Shown in pieces: positions 42,679 to 52,435 of a DNA stretch of 63,084 bases. The stretch comes from Acidimicrobiaceae bacterium. GTDB lineage: Bacteria; Actinomycetota; Acidimicrobiia; Acidimicrobiales; Bog-793. Under the pieces are notes generated by a model. It saw only the letters and a list, made by a program, of their open reading frames with translations. It made no database searches and was not told where the DNA came from. How positions within the stretch are numbered: position 1 is the first letter of the stretch; each line of letters begins with the position of its first letter. The position numbers and the translations under genes are program-made. The stretch lies in contig PLKG01000132.1 of NCBI GenBank assembly GCA_003140595.1, forward strand, positions 271 through 63,354, written 5' to 3'.

Positions 42679-44555
42679 GCATGTTGACGGCAACCCGCCC
42701 GGCCGCGGTAGGACCGCGCTACAAGTGGGTCGTCCTCTCCAACACCACGATCGGGATGCTGCTGGCGACCCTCAACGGGACGAGCCTCATCATCGCCCTC
42801 CCGGTCATCTTCCGGGGGATCCACCTCAACCCGCTGGAGCCGGCCAACTTCCCTTATCTGCTCTGGATCATGATGGGCTACATGCTGGTCTCGGCCGCCG
42901 TAGTGGTGACCGTCGGCCGCATAGGCGACATGTTCGGCCGCGTCCGGATGTACAACCTCGGCTTCGCCTGGTTCACCGTCTCGGCCATCCTCCTGTCGAC
43001 GGTGTGGAGCACGGGATCGAGCGGTGCCCTGGAGCTCGTGATCTTGAGAATGGTCCAGGCCGTCGGAGGGGCGCTCTTGATGGCGAACTCGGCGGCCATC
43101 ATCACCGACGCCTTCCCGGCCGAGCAGCTCGGCTTCGCCCTCGGGATGAACATGGTCGTCGGGATCGTCGGTTCCTTCCTGGGCATCCTCGTCGGCGGGC
43201 TGCTCTCCCAGGTGGGATGGCGCTGGGTGTTCCTCGCCAACGTGCCGGTCGGGGTCTTCGGGACGATCTGGGCCTTCGTCAAGCTGAAGGAGATCGGTAT
43301 CCGCATCAAGGCAAAGCTCGACTGGCTCGGGAACCTCTCCTTTGCCGCAGGACTCGCCATGCTCCTAACCGGCGTCACCTATGGCATCAAGCCCTACGGC
43401 CACTCTCTCACCGGCTGGTCGGACCCCTTCGTGCTGGAGATGATCTTCGGTGGTCTGGCGCTTCTCATCTTCTTCGCCTTCGTAGAGACGAGGGTCGAAG
43501 AACCCATGTTCCGCCTGTCGCTGTTCCGGATCCGGGCGTTCACAGCCGGCAACGCGGCGAACTTCCTGGGCGGCGTCGGGCGAGGCGGCCTCCAGTTCAT
43601 GTTGATGATCTGGTTCCAGGGCATCTGGCTCCCCCAGCACGGCTACAGCTTCACAAGAACCCCGTTGTGGGCCGGGATCTACATGATCCCCTTCATGCTC
43701 GGATTCGTGGTCGCCGGTCCTATTTCAGGCAAGCTGTCGGACCGTTACGGCGCCCGGCTCTTCGCCACGAGCGGGATGCTGCTCACCGCGGCGATGTACG
43801 CGGTGATGATGACTTTCCCGGCCAACTTCTCCTATCTGCCCTTCGCCACGGTCATGTTCGTCTCGGGGATCGGCGGCGGCATGTTCGCCTCGCCGAACAC
43901 GGCCTCGATCATGAACTCGGTCCCGGCCCGCTACCGCGGGGCAGCCTCGGGCATGCGCGTGACCTTCGCCCAGACAGGCTTGCCGCTGTCGATGGGGCTC
44001 TTCTTCACCCTGCTCGTGTTCGGGCTGAACGACAAGGTCCCCTCGGCGATGCTCCACGGCCTCGTCGCACACGGTGTTCCGGTGGCGAGCGCCACCCAGC
44101 TCTCGCACCTGCCGCCGCTCGGCTACATCTTCGCTGCGTTCCTAGGCTACAACCCGCTCAAGAGCTTGCTCGGCCCGGCGGTCCTCAACCACCTCCCCGC
44201 TGGACAGGCGGCCATCATCACCGGGCGCTCGTTCTTCCCCAAGCTCATCGGCCCCTCGTTCAAGGACGCGCTGGTCCTCATCCTCTCCTTCTCCGTGGTC
44301 ATGTGCGTGATCGCAGCGATCGCCTCGGCGCTTCGAGGCCAGAAGTTCATCCACGTGGATGAGGAGTCGATTGCCCAGAAGGCACGCCTCCACCATGGTC
44401 ACGGATTGCGGGTCCACCACGATCGCGATGGCAAAGCCGTCCCGGACCCGGTCGCCAGCGCGGCCGAAGCCGACGGGGCGAACGGCTCGCGGTCAGCTGG
44501 TGAGCTGATCGGATCGGCCCACCCCAGCCCCAACGCGCCCGCTGCGCGAGAGTAG
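42675..44555 (+). CDS. MFS exporter, DHA2 (EmrB/QacA) family
   Basis: A 626-residue membrane protein with about 14 helices. N-terminal KWVVLSNTTIGMLLATLNGT, the MFS loop GRIGDMFGRVRMYNLGF and motif C-like GIVGSFLGILVGGLLSQ are typical proton-driven drug exporters. A long hydrophilic His-rich C-terminus (HHGHGLRVHHDRD) follows the last helix and is unusual. Translationally coupled to its MarR regulator. Substrate unknown. Confidence 0.88.
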   Translation: MSMLTATRPAAVGPRYKWVVLSNTTIGMLLATLNGTSLIIALPVIFRGIHLNPLEPANFPYLLWIMMGYMLVSAAVVVTVGRIGDMFGRVRMYNLGFAWFTVSAILLSTVWSTGSSGALELVILRMVQAVGGALLMANSAAIITDAFPAEQLGFALGMNMVVGIVGSFLGILVGGLLSQVGWRWVFLANVPVGVFGTIWAFVKLKEIGIRIKAKLDWLGNLSFAAGLAMLLTGVTYGIKPYGHSLTGWSDPFVLEMIFGGLALLIFFAFVETRVEEPMFRLSLFRIRAFTAGNAANFLGGVGRGGLQFMLMIWFQGIWLPQHGYSFTRTPLWAGIYMIPFMLGFVVAGPISGKLSDRYGARLFATSGMLLTAAMYAVMMTFPANFSYLPFATVMFVSGIGGGMFASPNTASIMNSVPARYRGAASGMRVTFAQTGLPLSMGLFFTLLVFGLNDKVPSAMLHGLVAHGVPVASATQLSHLPPLGYIFAAFLGYNPLKSLLGPAVLNHLPAGQAAIITGRSFFPKLIGPSFKDALVLILSFSVVMCVIAAIASALRGQKFIHVDEESIAQKARLHHGHGLRVHHDRDGKAVPDPVASAAEADGANGSRSAGELIGSAHPSPNAPAARE

Positions 44556-44558
44556 GGC

Positions 44559-44975
44559 ATGGGCATAAGAAGCATCGTCGTCGGGACCGACGGCTCGGAA
44601 CCGAGCTACCGGGCGTTCGCGATGGCCGTCGGCTTGGCGGTGCGCGAACAGGGCTGTGTCCACGCCTGCTTCGTCTCCCACGTCCCCGGGGCAGCCGCCC
44701 TCGGCGGGTTCTTCGCGCCTGTCCCTCTCGCCGGTGACGCCGACAGCGACGATCGCCTCGCGCGCTTTGTGACCCAGGAGCTGAGCCAGGCAAGTGTTCG
44801 CGGCGACTTCACCTGCCGCAACGGTGAGATTGCAGCCGAGCTCGAGTTCTTGGCGGAGGATCGCAGGGCCGACCTCATTGTCGTGGGGCGTTCTGCCCAT
44901 CCGGCTCTCCATCTCGGTGGTGTTCCGCGCCAATTGCTCACGCGGGGGCGCTTCCCCATCCTCGTCGTGCCCTGA
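44559..44975 (+). CDS. Universal stress protein
   Basis: A 138-residue Usp-fold protein: SIVVGTDGSEPSYRAFAMAV at the start and LIVVGRSAHPALHLGGVPRQLLTRGRFPILVV at the end; the ATP-binding GxxG-type loop is partly kept. It starts three bases after the exporter stop, so it is probably in the same operon and induced with it. Confidence 0.8.
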   Translation: MGIRSIVVGTDGSEPSYRAFAMAVGLAVREQGCVHACFVSHVPGAAALGGFFAPVPLAGDADSDDRLARFVTQELSQASVRGDFTCRNGEIAAELEFLAEDRRADLIVVGRSAHPALHLGGVPRQLLTRGRFPILVVP

Positions 44976-45093
44976 GCGGACCTGCCTGATTTGTCCGACC
45001 GGGCCGGTTACGAGAGGCGTTGCGCATGCGTGCATGTGAGTCCTCTCGTGGTACTCGGGCACAGATCCTGATGAACACAACCGAGGTCCACCA

Positions 45094-45966
45094 TTGAGCG
45101 GCGTGGCGGCGGTCGGCGACAACGTAGCCGACATCTACGAGTCGCTGGGCTTGAGGTTCCCCGGAGGAAACTGCTTGAACGTCGCCGTGGCCGCTCGCAG
45201 GGGTGGTGTGGAGGCGGCCTATGTCGGTGCGATCGGCACCGACGAGGCGGGCCAGGCCGTCCTTCAGGCGCTGGAGGACGAAGGGGTGAGGACCGACCGC
45301 CTGAGAATCATCAGGGGGATGAACGCCTACTCGGTCGTCGAGCTCGATCGCGGCGACCGGCACTTTGTGGATTTCGACCTCGGCGTCTCCCGATTCATCC
45401 TCGACGAGGGCGACCTCGAGTATCTCGCCCAGTTCGACTGCATCCACTCAGGCTCACGCAGCGGCACCGAGGCCCACTTGGAGGACCTGCGGGATGTCGC
45501 GCGCCTGTCCTTCGACTTCTCGGACCGCCCGCGCGAGTACTACGAGCCCATCCTCGGCAAACTCTGGATGGCGTGTTTCTCGGGAACCCATCTCGACCCG
45601 GTCGGGGTAGACGACCTGACAAGGCGAGCCCTGCGGGCGGGACCCGAGATCGTGCTCGTCACCGCGGGTGCACAGGGAGCGTCGATCTCGACCGCCACGG
45701 GCGAGACCGTCCGCGTCGGGGCGAGTCCGGGCACGCCGCTCGACACCCTGGGAGCCGGCGATGCCGTCATCGGCACGGTGCTCGCAGGGTTGTTGCGCGC
45801 CGACGATCTCGAGACGGTGATGAGCTCTGCCATGTCCGTCGCCACCAAGGTCTGCGCGCAGTACGGCGCTTTCGGGCACGGACGAGCTGTTGCCCGACTG
45901 GGAGAGCGCCGTGTCAGACCGGGACAGGAGGCCCGTCATGTAGGCCCCGACCGGGAGACGACCTGA
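45094..45966 (+). CDS. PfkB family sugar kinase (FrlD-like)
   Basis: A 290-residue ribokinase-fold enzyme. The N-terminus VAAVGDNVADIYESLGLRF and GGNCLNVAVAARR resemble fructoselysine 6-kinase FrlD, and the anion hole/catalytic Asp lie in DTLGAGDAV. It phosphorylates a sugar or sugar-amine with ATP. The TTG at 45094 is a weak start; GTG 45103 is possible. No frlB-like deglycase is nearby. About 25 C-terminal residues are basic and dispensable-looking. Confidence 0.8.
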   Translation: MSGVAAVGDNVADIYESLGLRFPGGNCLNVAVAARRGGVEAAYVGAIGTDEAGQAVLQALEDEGVRTDRLRIIRGMNAYSVVELDRGDRHFVDFDLGVSRFILDEGDLEYLAQFDCIHSGSRSGTEAHLEDLRDVARLSFDFSDRPREYYEPILGKLWMACFSGTHLDPVGVDDLTRRALRAGPEIVLVTAGAQGASISTATGETVRVGASPGTPLDTLGAGDAVIGTVLAGLLRADDLETVMSSAMSVATKVCAQYGAFGHGRAVARLGERRVRPGQEARHVGPDRETT

Positions 45967-46027
45967 TAGAAGGCGGCATCTCTGATCACGACCCCGACAT
46001 CTCGACCATCAGCTCGCCGAGACGCAG

Positions 46028-46510
46028 TCAGGTCAACGGAACGACGAAGTCGCAGCCCGGAACGCTGTCACGAGTCACCGGCTGCGTGGTGAGAAAACTC
46101 ACCCGGACACCCAGCTCGCTCAGCTCCGCGATCGACTCCTCGCCCGGGTGGTTGCCCCGAGATCAACTCTGAGGCCTCCCCCAAGCTGAGAGTCGATTGT
46201 CACCGGCAAAGGGCTTGCCCGGGAAAGGCAGCACTAGGTCGTGCCAGCTCCGGCCGTCGGAGGACTCGGCAAGCCTCATGCCCGGGCCTACCGGCCGAGC
46301 ATCCAGAACGTTCCTGTGCCGCATGACAGGGCAAAGGACGTGGCTCCCGACCGGAACCCGAGCCTCCAGTGCGGCCCCTGTTGAGCGATACCTAGACACC
46401 GCCGAGGGGGTAGCTCCGTCCTCCGTCGCGACGATCGTGCTCGGACAAGCGGCCACAGAGCAGACAGAGCGAGGATCACTGCGAGCAAGAGGAGCGTGCG
46501 GGCCTTCACG
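46028..46510 (-). pseudogene. Decayed coding remnant, family unknown
   Basis: Three good-looking protein segments on the minus strand are split over different frames. From 46509 a signal-peptide-like VKARTLLLLAVILALSA; around 46170-46290 GMRLAESSDGRSWHDLVLPF; and 46156-46028 GNHPGEESIAELSELG, ending with a stop after DFVVPLT. Each segment has normal protein composition but stops or frameshifts separate them. The parent family is not recognised, and sequencing error cannot be excluded. The rest of the 45967-46705 gap shows nothing else. Confidence 0.4.
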
Positions 46511-46705
46511 ATCGTGATTCTGGCAGCGCAACTGCCGATCCGTCGTGCGCACGAAGGCCTCTGAGCAGTGGTTCGGAGGCTCGTCAACCGTTCATGGTCG
46601 CTCGGGCTCGATGCGCGGGGCCGACGCCCCTCACAGCTCGCGTCTGATCGGAGTGACGGGATAAGGTCGCTTCCACATCTCGGCGAACGGGCAAGGAGCA
46701 GTTGG

Positions 46706-47722
46706 ATGCGTATTTTGTTCATCGGCGGCACCGGTCTCATCTCCACTGCGTGCTCTTCGGCGACCGTGTCAGCCGGCCATGAGCTGTGGCTCTTGAACCG
46801 CGGACGGTCACTGCTCCCGACCGCGGTTGCCAAAGACCGTGTGCTGACGGCCGATGCAACCGACGAGGCCCAGGTCAGGGCGGCTTTAGAGGGGCGCGAG
46901 TTCGACGTCGTCGTCCAATGGGTCGGTTACCTCCCGGGCCACGTTGAACAGGACGTCCGGATCTTCGCAGCCGCCGGCCAGTACGTGTTCATCAGTTCGG
47001 CGTCGGTGTACGAAAAGCCCCCTTCGCACTGGCTGATCACCGAGGCGACGCCGACCGTGAACCCTTTCTGGCAGTACTCGCTCGACAAGATCGCGTGCGA
47101 GGAGGTCCTTAAGCGGGCACAGCGTGAATCGGGCTTCCCCGCGACAATCGTCAGGCCCTCGTTGACCTACGGGCCTTCCCAGATCCCTGTTGTCATCGGA
47201 AGTTGGCAGAAGCCGTACACGATCGTCGACCGTATGCGCCGGGGTGCGACGATCATCGTTCCCGGCGACGGGACCAGCATCTGGACTCTGACCCACAACA
47301 GCGACTTCGCCAAGGGCCTGGTCGGACTGTTCGGGCATCCCGGTGCCATCGGCGAGGACTTTCACATCACCTCCGAAGAGAGCCTCACCTGGAACCAGAT
47401 CTATGCGCTCGTGGGCAGGGCTGCAGGCGTCGAGCCGAACATTCTGCACGTCCCAAGTGACGGGATCATCGCGTCGGACGCCGAGGAGGAGGGCAACTTG
47501 TGGGGGGACAAGGCGTACAGCACGGTGTTCGACAACGCGAAGCTGCGCAACCTCGTGCCCGATTTCAAAGCCACAGTCCCGTTCTCGGCCGGAATCCAGG
47601 AAACTGTCGCCTGGTTCGACGCGGACCCGGGCCGCCAGGAGATCGACGCGGCAGCAAACGAACGCTGGGATCGCCTCGCGCGGGTCTACGGAGAAGCCCT
47701 CCTCCGGGCAGCCGGCCGGTGA
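46706..47722 (+). CDS. NAD-dependent epimerase/dehydratase (extended SDR)
   Basis: A 338-residue protein. The nucleotide-binding motif is FIGGTGLIS, then SSASVYE and a YSLDKIACEE stretch holding the Tyr-x3-Lys pair (YSLDK). RPSLTYGP is the substrate-side block. It resembles isoflavone-reductase/UDP-sugar-epimerase-type enzymes. The ATG at 46706 has AAGGAG seven bases upstream; earlier frame is not coding-like. Probably converts a nucleotide sugar or free sugar; exact substrate unknown. Confidence 0.8.
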   Translation: MRILFIGGTGLISTACSSATVSAGHELWLLNRGRSLLPTAVAKDRVLTADATDEAQVRAALEGREFDVVVQWVGYLPGHVEQDVRIFAAAGQYVFISSASVYEKPPSHWLITEATPTVNPFWQYSLDKIACEEVLKRAQRESGFPATIVRPSLTYGPSQIPVVIGSWQKPYTIVDRMRRGATIIVPGDGTSIWTLTHNSDFAKGLVGLFGHPGAIGEDFHITSEESLTWNQIYALVGRAAGVEPNILHVPSDGIIASDAEEEGNLWGDKAYSTVFDNAKLRNLVPDFKATVPFSAGIQETVAWFDADPGRQEIDAAANERWDRLARVYGEALLRAAGR

Positions 47723-47828
47723 CCGGGTCGCCCGACCCCAGTCGTGGTTCTACTGGGCGTTGTCACTTCCGGCTGGGGCAGATTGGTGGCAGGCGTCAGG
47801 CTGATCCATCCGCCTCGGCCGGCGGCGA

Positions 47829-48755
47829 TCAGAAGCTGTGCGTCTTGACGAACTCGATCACGTCGGACAACTTTGCCTCGGCCATCGAGACACAGGTATC
47901 CGCGCAGCCGTAATAGAGACGAAGCGTGTCGTCCGGTTCCATCACCGCGGCGCTCGGGAAGCACACGTTGGGGACGTCGCCGACTCTTTCGTAGCTCTCA
48001 GTTGGAGCTAGGAGGTAGTCCCTGGTGCGGTACAGCACCTTCCAGGGCTCGTCCAGGTCCAAGAGCGCGCCGCCGATGTAGTAGAGGTAGCCGTTGCAAC
48101 TCCTCCACACGCCGTGGTAAATGAGCAGCCAGCCCTCGTCGGTCTCGATCGGAGCCGGACCGGGGCCGGTCTTCAGGCTCTGCCAGCCGCCCATCGGACC
48201 GAGGACGAAACGATGGCAGCCCCAGTGCACAAAGTCCGGGCTCGTCGCGTAGAAGATGTCGCCGAACGGCGTGTGGCCTCTGTCGGACGGCCTGTGGAGG
48301 ATGGCGTATTTCCCGTTGATCTTGCGGGGGAAGACGACGCAGTTGCGGTTGGCCGGGGGCAACAGGTCTTCGCCTTGGGTGAACGTCTCGAAGTCCTTGG
48401 TGGTGGCAAACCCGATCTTCGGTCCTTGGGGACCGGCGTTGCACCAGGTGAGGTAGTACGTGCCCTCCAACAGCGTGAGGCGAGGGTCGTAGCTGTAATT
48501 GCTGACGAAGACCTCCGGATCGTTGCTCAGCATGTGAATCGGGTCAGGGTTGATGGCCCAATCGATGCCGTCCCGGCTGAACCCGACGTGGAGAACGAAG
48601 TCCATGCTGATCTCGTCCACGCGGAACACCCCGGCATAGTCGCCTTGACCTCTCTTGACGATTGCCGAGTTGTGGATGGTGTTGGCCCGGGGGACGGCGC
48701 TCGCGGTCACAATGGGATTGCCGACGTAGCGTTTGAAGACAGTCTCGTTAGCCAT
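47829..48755 (-). CDS. Glycoside hydrolase family 130 (mannoside phosphorylase/mannosidase)
   Basis: A 308-residue five-bladed beta-propeller. NPIVTASAVPRANTIHNSAI and YDPRLTLLEGTYYLTW (with the catalytic Asp region), plus PSDRGHTPFGDI and KTGPGPAPIETDEGWLLIYHGV, are GH130 landmarks. The family splits beta-1,4- or beta-1,2-linked mannosides by phosphorolysis or hydrolysis. No signal peptide, so it acts on imported oligosaccharides. An operator-like site is 44 bases upstream, next to the LacI regulator. Confidence 0.85.
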   Translation of the reverse strand: MANETVFKRYVGNPIVTASAVPRANTIHNSAIVKRGQGDYAGVFRVDEISMDFVLHVGFSRDGIDWAINPDPIHMLSNDPEVFVSNYSYDPRLTLLEGTYYLTWCNAGPQGPKIGFATTKDFETFTQGEDLLPPANRNCVVFPRKINGKYAILHRPSDRGHTPFGDIFYATSPDFVHWGCHRFVLGPMGGWQSLKTGPGPAPIETDEGWLLIYHGVWRSCNGYLYYIGGALLDLDEPWKVLYRTRDYLLAPTESYERVGDVPNVCFPSAAVMEPDDTLRLYYGCADTCVSMAEAKLSDVIEFVKTHSF

Positions 48756-48798
48756 GGTGTGCCTTTCCTCTTACGCGGGATCCGGACCAGCGCTCATG

Positions 48799-48810
48799 TG
48801 AACCGGTCCA
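48799..48810. promoter_or_regulatory. LacI-type operator-like site before GH130
   Basis: TGAACCGGTCCA is an 11-of-12 match to the palindrome TGAACCGGTTCA with the central CG typical of LacI-family operators. It lies 44 bases upstream of the GH130 start, in the divergent region shared with the LacI gene. The core TGAACCG recurs (minus strand) at 50406-50424 before GH5. The rest of the 48756-49143 gap holds only AT-richer promoter-like sequence near 48950-48975. Confidence 0.45.
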
Positions 48811-49143
48811 GAGCCTAGGTCGGGCGACGTGGTGCTTGCTCCCACCTCGCCGGTGGACTCCGGGCGAGAGATCGTTACCTGCGATCCACGAGGCCGGAGG
48901 CCCCACACTTCGAACAGAGGCCGCCACGTAGGTCATCGACCTGATCGGGCTACACTTTCTTAGCGACTTCTTAAAGGACGTGGAACTCATCGTGCTCGGC
49001 CAGTCGGCTCGTCATCATGCACTTCGGAGCCTACTTATCCGTTTCACCTTCCTCCCTGGTGACAGGTACCGGCCGTGACGGCCCCCAGAACGGTGCACCG
49101 AAATCCGCCGGTTTCGCGAGGTGGCGGACAGGAGGAGGTTCCA

Positions 49144-50220
49144 GTGACGCAGAAGACCAACCTGCTCCGCAGAGTGACCATCGCCGACATTGCGTTGCGC
49201 GCCGGCGTCTCCAAGGGCGCCGTGTCGTACGCGCTGAACGGCCGGCCCGGGATATCCGAAGTGACCCGCCAGCGCATCCTGAAGATCGCCGACGATCTCG
49301 GCTGGTACCCCAACAGCGCTGCTCGAGCCCTGTCCGGAGCCCGTGCGGGTGCATGCGGGCTGGTGCTGGCCCGACCGGCCCGGACGCTCGCCTTCGAAAC
49401 TTTCTTCATGGAGCTGATAGCCGGCATCGAGATGGAGCTCTCGAGCCGCTCGGTCGGCCTCACCCTCCAGGTAGTCCACGACCTCGAGGCCGAAATGGCC
49501 GTCTACCGACGCTGGTGGGCCGAGCGGCGCGTCGACGGTGTGCTCGTGGTCGACCCGCGCCTCGATGACCCGAGGATCGAGCAGATCGAGAAGCTAGGGC
49601 TCCCGGCCGTCATCATTGGCGGGCCGGAGGGCACCGGCAACCTCTCGGCGGTCTGGAGCGACGACGCTGGCGCCGTCGTGGACGTCGTCCGCTACCTCGC
49701 ACGCCTCGGCCACCAGCGGATAGCCCGCGTCGCAGGTGTCCCGGAGTTCCTTTCCACCGAGGCCAGGACCGAGGCGTACCTCGCCACCATGGCGGAATTG
49801 TCGCTACCCCCGAGAGTCGTCACGACCGACTTCATGGCCGAGAGCGGCGCCAGGGTGACGCGCCAGCTGCTCGCGGACCCGCTCGCTCCAACGGCGATCA
49901 TCTACGACAGCGAGGTGCTTGCCGTCGCCGGCCTGGGTGCCGCCCACGAGATGGGGCTCTCGGTCCCACGTGACGTCTCCCTCGTCGCCTGGGACGATTC
50001 CACTTACTGCCAGGTCGTCCACCCTCCGCTCACAGCGGTGAAACGGGACATCCCAGGCATGGGCTCCCACGGTGCGAGAGCACTTCTCGCCCTCATCGAC
50101 GACGGCGTCATCACCCGCACGGGGGAGGCCCGGGGCCAGCTCATGACCCGTGGGACCACCGCCCGCCCACCGCACGCCCCTGTCGGCTCGTCGCGCGGGG
50201 CCGGCGGCGGGAGTGTTTGA
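49144..50220 (+). CDS. LacI family transcriptional regulator
   Basis: 358 residues. The helix-turn-helix and hinge are VTIADIALRAGVSKGAVSYA and LNGRPGISEVTRQRI, followed by a periplasmic-binding-protein-like ligand domain (GLVLARPARTLAFETFFMEL; SLVAWDDSTYCQVVHPPLT). The GTG at 49144 is chosen because GGAGGAGG lies five bases upstream. It sits among mannoside genes and likely represses them until an oligosaccharide or sugar binds. Confidence 0.88.
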   Translation: MTQKTNLLRRVTIADIALRAGVSKGAVSYALNGRPGISEVTRQRILKIADDLGWYPNSAARALSGARAGACGLVLARPARTLAFETFFMELIAGIEMELSSRSVGLTLQVVHDLEAEMAVYRRWWAERRVDGVLVVDPRLDDPRIEQIEKLGLPAVIIGGPEGTGNLSAVWSDDAGAVVDVVRYLARLGHQRIARVAGVPEFLSTEARTEAYLATMAELSLPPRVVTTDFMAESGARVTRQLLADPLAPTAIIYDSEVLAVAGLGAAHEMGLSVPRDVSLVAWDDSTYCQVVHPPLTAVKRDIPGMGSHGARALLALIDDGVITRTGEARGQLMTRGTTARPPHAPVGSSRGAGGGSV

Positions 50221-50405
50221 CACTTCAGCGACGAGGTAGTTCACTGCTGCAAAACGCTGCACGCCGGCAGGTAGGTAGGCTCATGCAACTGTCCTGTGAC
50301 CTAGGACTTTGTCGGGCGTGGTCCGGTCTGTGAAGTAGCCAGCTGGTCGGCACGACTTCGATGGGGCTCGTGACGACGGCTCACCTGGCGCCCCGTCGGA
50401 CGATG

Positions 50406-50424
50406 GTTTAGCGGTTCAGTAAAC
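50406..50424. promoter_or_regulatory. Operator-like inverted repeat before GH5
   Basis: GTTTA and TAAAC form perfect arms around nine bases, 38 bases upstream of the GH5 gene. The reverse strand contains TGAACCG, the same core as at 48799. It is proposed as a second site for the neighbouring LacI protein. The remaining gap sequence (50221-50461) shows no gene. Confidence 0.45.
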
Positions 50425-50461
50425 AGGCGCTTCCCGTACGGGGAGCTCGAGAGGCGGGCAA

Positions 50462-52372
50462 GTGGACCAGCTTGGTCAAGGGCGTTCCTGGATCGGTGTC
50501 AACTTCTGGTCACGGACCGGGGGACCGCGCATGTGGACCCGCTACGACGGGGCCGTCGTCCGCCAGGAGCTGGCGGTGCTCGCCGAGCACGGCTGCAACG
50601 TCACACGATCGTTCTGCTACTGGCCCGACTTCGTCCCCGAGCCCGAGCATCTCGACCCGTCTGTGCTCGAACGATTCGAGGACTTCCTCGACGCCCACCT
50701 GCAGGCTGGCCTCGGCACGATCCCGACGTTCATCGTCGGTCACATGTCGGGCGAGAACTGGGATCCCGCGTGGCGGGCCGGGCGCGACCTGTACCGGGAC
50801 GTCTGGCTCGTGTCGCAACAGGCATGGTTCGCGACCGAGATCACGCGCCGCTTCGCGGCGCACCAGGCGGTGGTGGGCTGGCTGATCAGCAACGAGATGC
50901 CGCACTACGGCGGGCCGGCCACCTCCGATGAGATCACCGCGTGGGCCCGGATTATGGTCCAGGCCGTGCACGCCGGAGGCGGCCACCAGCCAGTCTCGCT
51001 CGGGGACGGCGCGTGGGGCATCGAGGTTTCCGGCCAGGACAACGGCTACTCGATCCGGGCTCTCGCCCCCCTAGTGGACTTCATCGGTCCGCACGTATAC
51101 ACGATGTCGGACGACCCCGTGCGCCAGTCCATGGCCGCTGCGCTCGCCTGCGAGCTCTGCAGTTCCTTCCATCGCCCGGTGGTGCTGGAGGAGTTCGGCC
51201 TGAGCTCGGACTTCGCCTCGGACGAGAACGCTGCCCATTACTACCGCCAGGTCCTGCACACGAGCCTCATCGCGGGCGCCAAGGGGTGGCTCGCGTGGAA
51301 CAACTGCGACTACGACGATCTCCGCGACCAGGATCCCTACCGACACCACCCCTTCGAGATGCACTTCGGCCTCACGGACAAAAGCGGCAAGCCGAAAGCG
51401 CAATTGGAGGAGGTCGCCAACTTCGCGCGCCTCGTCGCCGATCTCGACGAGACGGGCTGGGAGCCCATCGCGGGCGAGGTAGCGATCGTGGTGCCCGAGC
51501 ACTTCGAGCGGGTTCTCTACTTCACTACTATCGACTACCGCAAGGACATCCGCGACAGTCTCAGGCAGGCATACATCGCCGCCCGGGAGGCCGACTTGCC
51601 CGTCACTCTTCTGCGGGAGCTCGACGGACTCGACAAAGGGCCGAAGCTCCTGATCCTGCCGTCGGCAAAATTGCTCATGGCCCCAAGTGCCGCGCGCCTT
51701 CTCGAGCTGGCGGAGGGAGGGGCGACGGTCTACCTCTCATACTTCGCCGGCAGCGCGCCCTCTCAGGTCGGTCCCTGGATGCCCTGGCTCGGTGAGCTTT
51801 TCGGGATCCGCCACCAACTGCGCTACGGGCTCGTCGATCCGATCGAGGACGACGAGGTGGTGTTCAGTTTCATCGAGGCCCTCGGCGACCTGACACCCGG
51901 CGACGAGCTTCGCTTCCGGGTCGGAGGCAACGAGACCTCGCGCGCCTTCCTACCGCTCGAGCCCGCCGGCGCGACCGTTGTCGCGCTCGACGGGCACGGT
52001 CGCCCCGCCCTCTTGCACAGAAAGGTCGGCGACGGGGCCATGGTCCTGTGCACCTACCCGACCGAGTACATGGCGGCCCAGTCGCCTCGGGTCAACCCGG
52101 AGAGCACGTGGCGCCTCTACTCCGCGCTCGCCACCTCGGCAGGCGTCGACCGTCCGTTGACGGTCGACGATCCAAGGGTGATCACGGGTCGGCTCCGTGT
52201 CGGCGCCGGAGAGCTGGCGGTGCTGGTCAACGCCTCGCCGGATCATGTCGAGGTGAGCCTCAGGACGGCCGGGGCCGCCACCTATTCACGACGGGGCGCG
52301 CAGCCCAATGAGGCCCTCTCAGTACTCAGGCTTGCTCCCTTCGAGGTCGAGGTACTCGCAAGGTTCGACTGA
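50462..52372 (+). CDS. Glycoside hydrolase family 5-like beta-mannosidase/mannanase
   Basis: A 636-residue cytoplasmic (no signal) enzyme. A TIM barrel (residues 1-330) has the acid/base in SNEMP (N144-E145) and the nucleophile in VLEEFG (E243/E244), the clan GH-A pair. Residues about 340-636 form accessory domains, including a class I glutaminase-like Rossmann segment (LLILPSAKLLM) and a beta-sandwich, as in beta-galactosidase-like A-family members. GH5 subfamilies with this shape cleave beta-mannosides. GTG start at 50462. Confidence 0.8.
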   Translation: MDQLGQGRSWIGVNFWSRTGGPRMWTRYDGAVVRQELAVLAEHGCNVTRSFCYWPDFVPEPEHLDPSVLERFEDFLDAHLQAGLGTIPTFIVGHMSGENWDPAWRAGRDLYRDVWLVSQQAWFATEITRRFAAHQAVVGWLISNEMPHYGGPATSDEITAWARIMVQAVHAGGGHQPVSLGDGAWGIEVSGQDNGYSIRALAPLVDFIGPHVYTMSDDPVRQSMAAALACELCSSFHRPVVLEEFGLSSDFASDENAAHYYRQVLHTSLIAGAKGWLAWNNCDYDDLRDQDPYRHHPFEMHFGLTDKSGKPKAQLEEVANFARLVADLDETGWEPIAGEVAIVVPEHFERVLYFTTIDYRKDIRDSLRQAYIAAREADLPVTLLRELDGLDKGPKLLILPSAKLLMAPSAARLLELAEGGATVYLSYFAGSAPSQVGPWMPWLGELFGIRHQLRYGLVDPIEDDEVVFSFIEALGDLTPGDELRFRVGGNETSRAFLPLEPAGATVVALDGHGRPALLHRKVGDGAMVLCTYPTEYMAAQSPRVNPESTWRLYSALATSAGVDRPLTVDDPRVITGRLRVGAGELAVLVNASPDHVEVSLRTAGAATYSRRGAQPNEALSVLRLAPFEVEVLARFD

Positions 52373-52435
52373 GGCTGTGAACTTGCGAGGCTGAGACGAC
52401 GTGGCCCGAAGAGGTGCCAGAACAACAGAACTCGC

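Noticed and set aside
42725..44362. 545-codon plus-strand frame inside the MFS gene
   Set aside because: Out-of-frame shadow of the exporter with Arg/His-rich composition.
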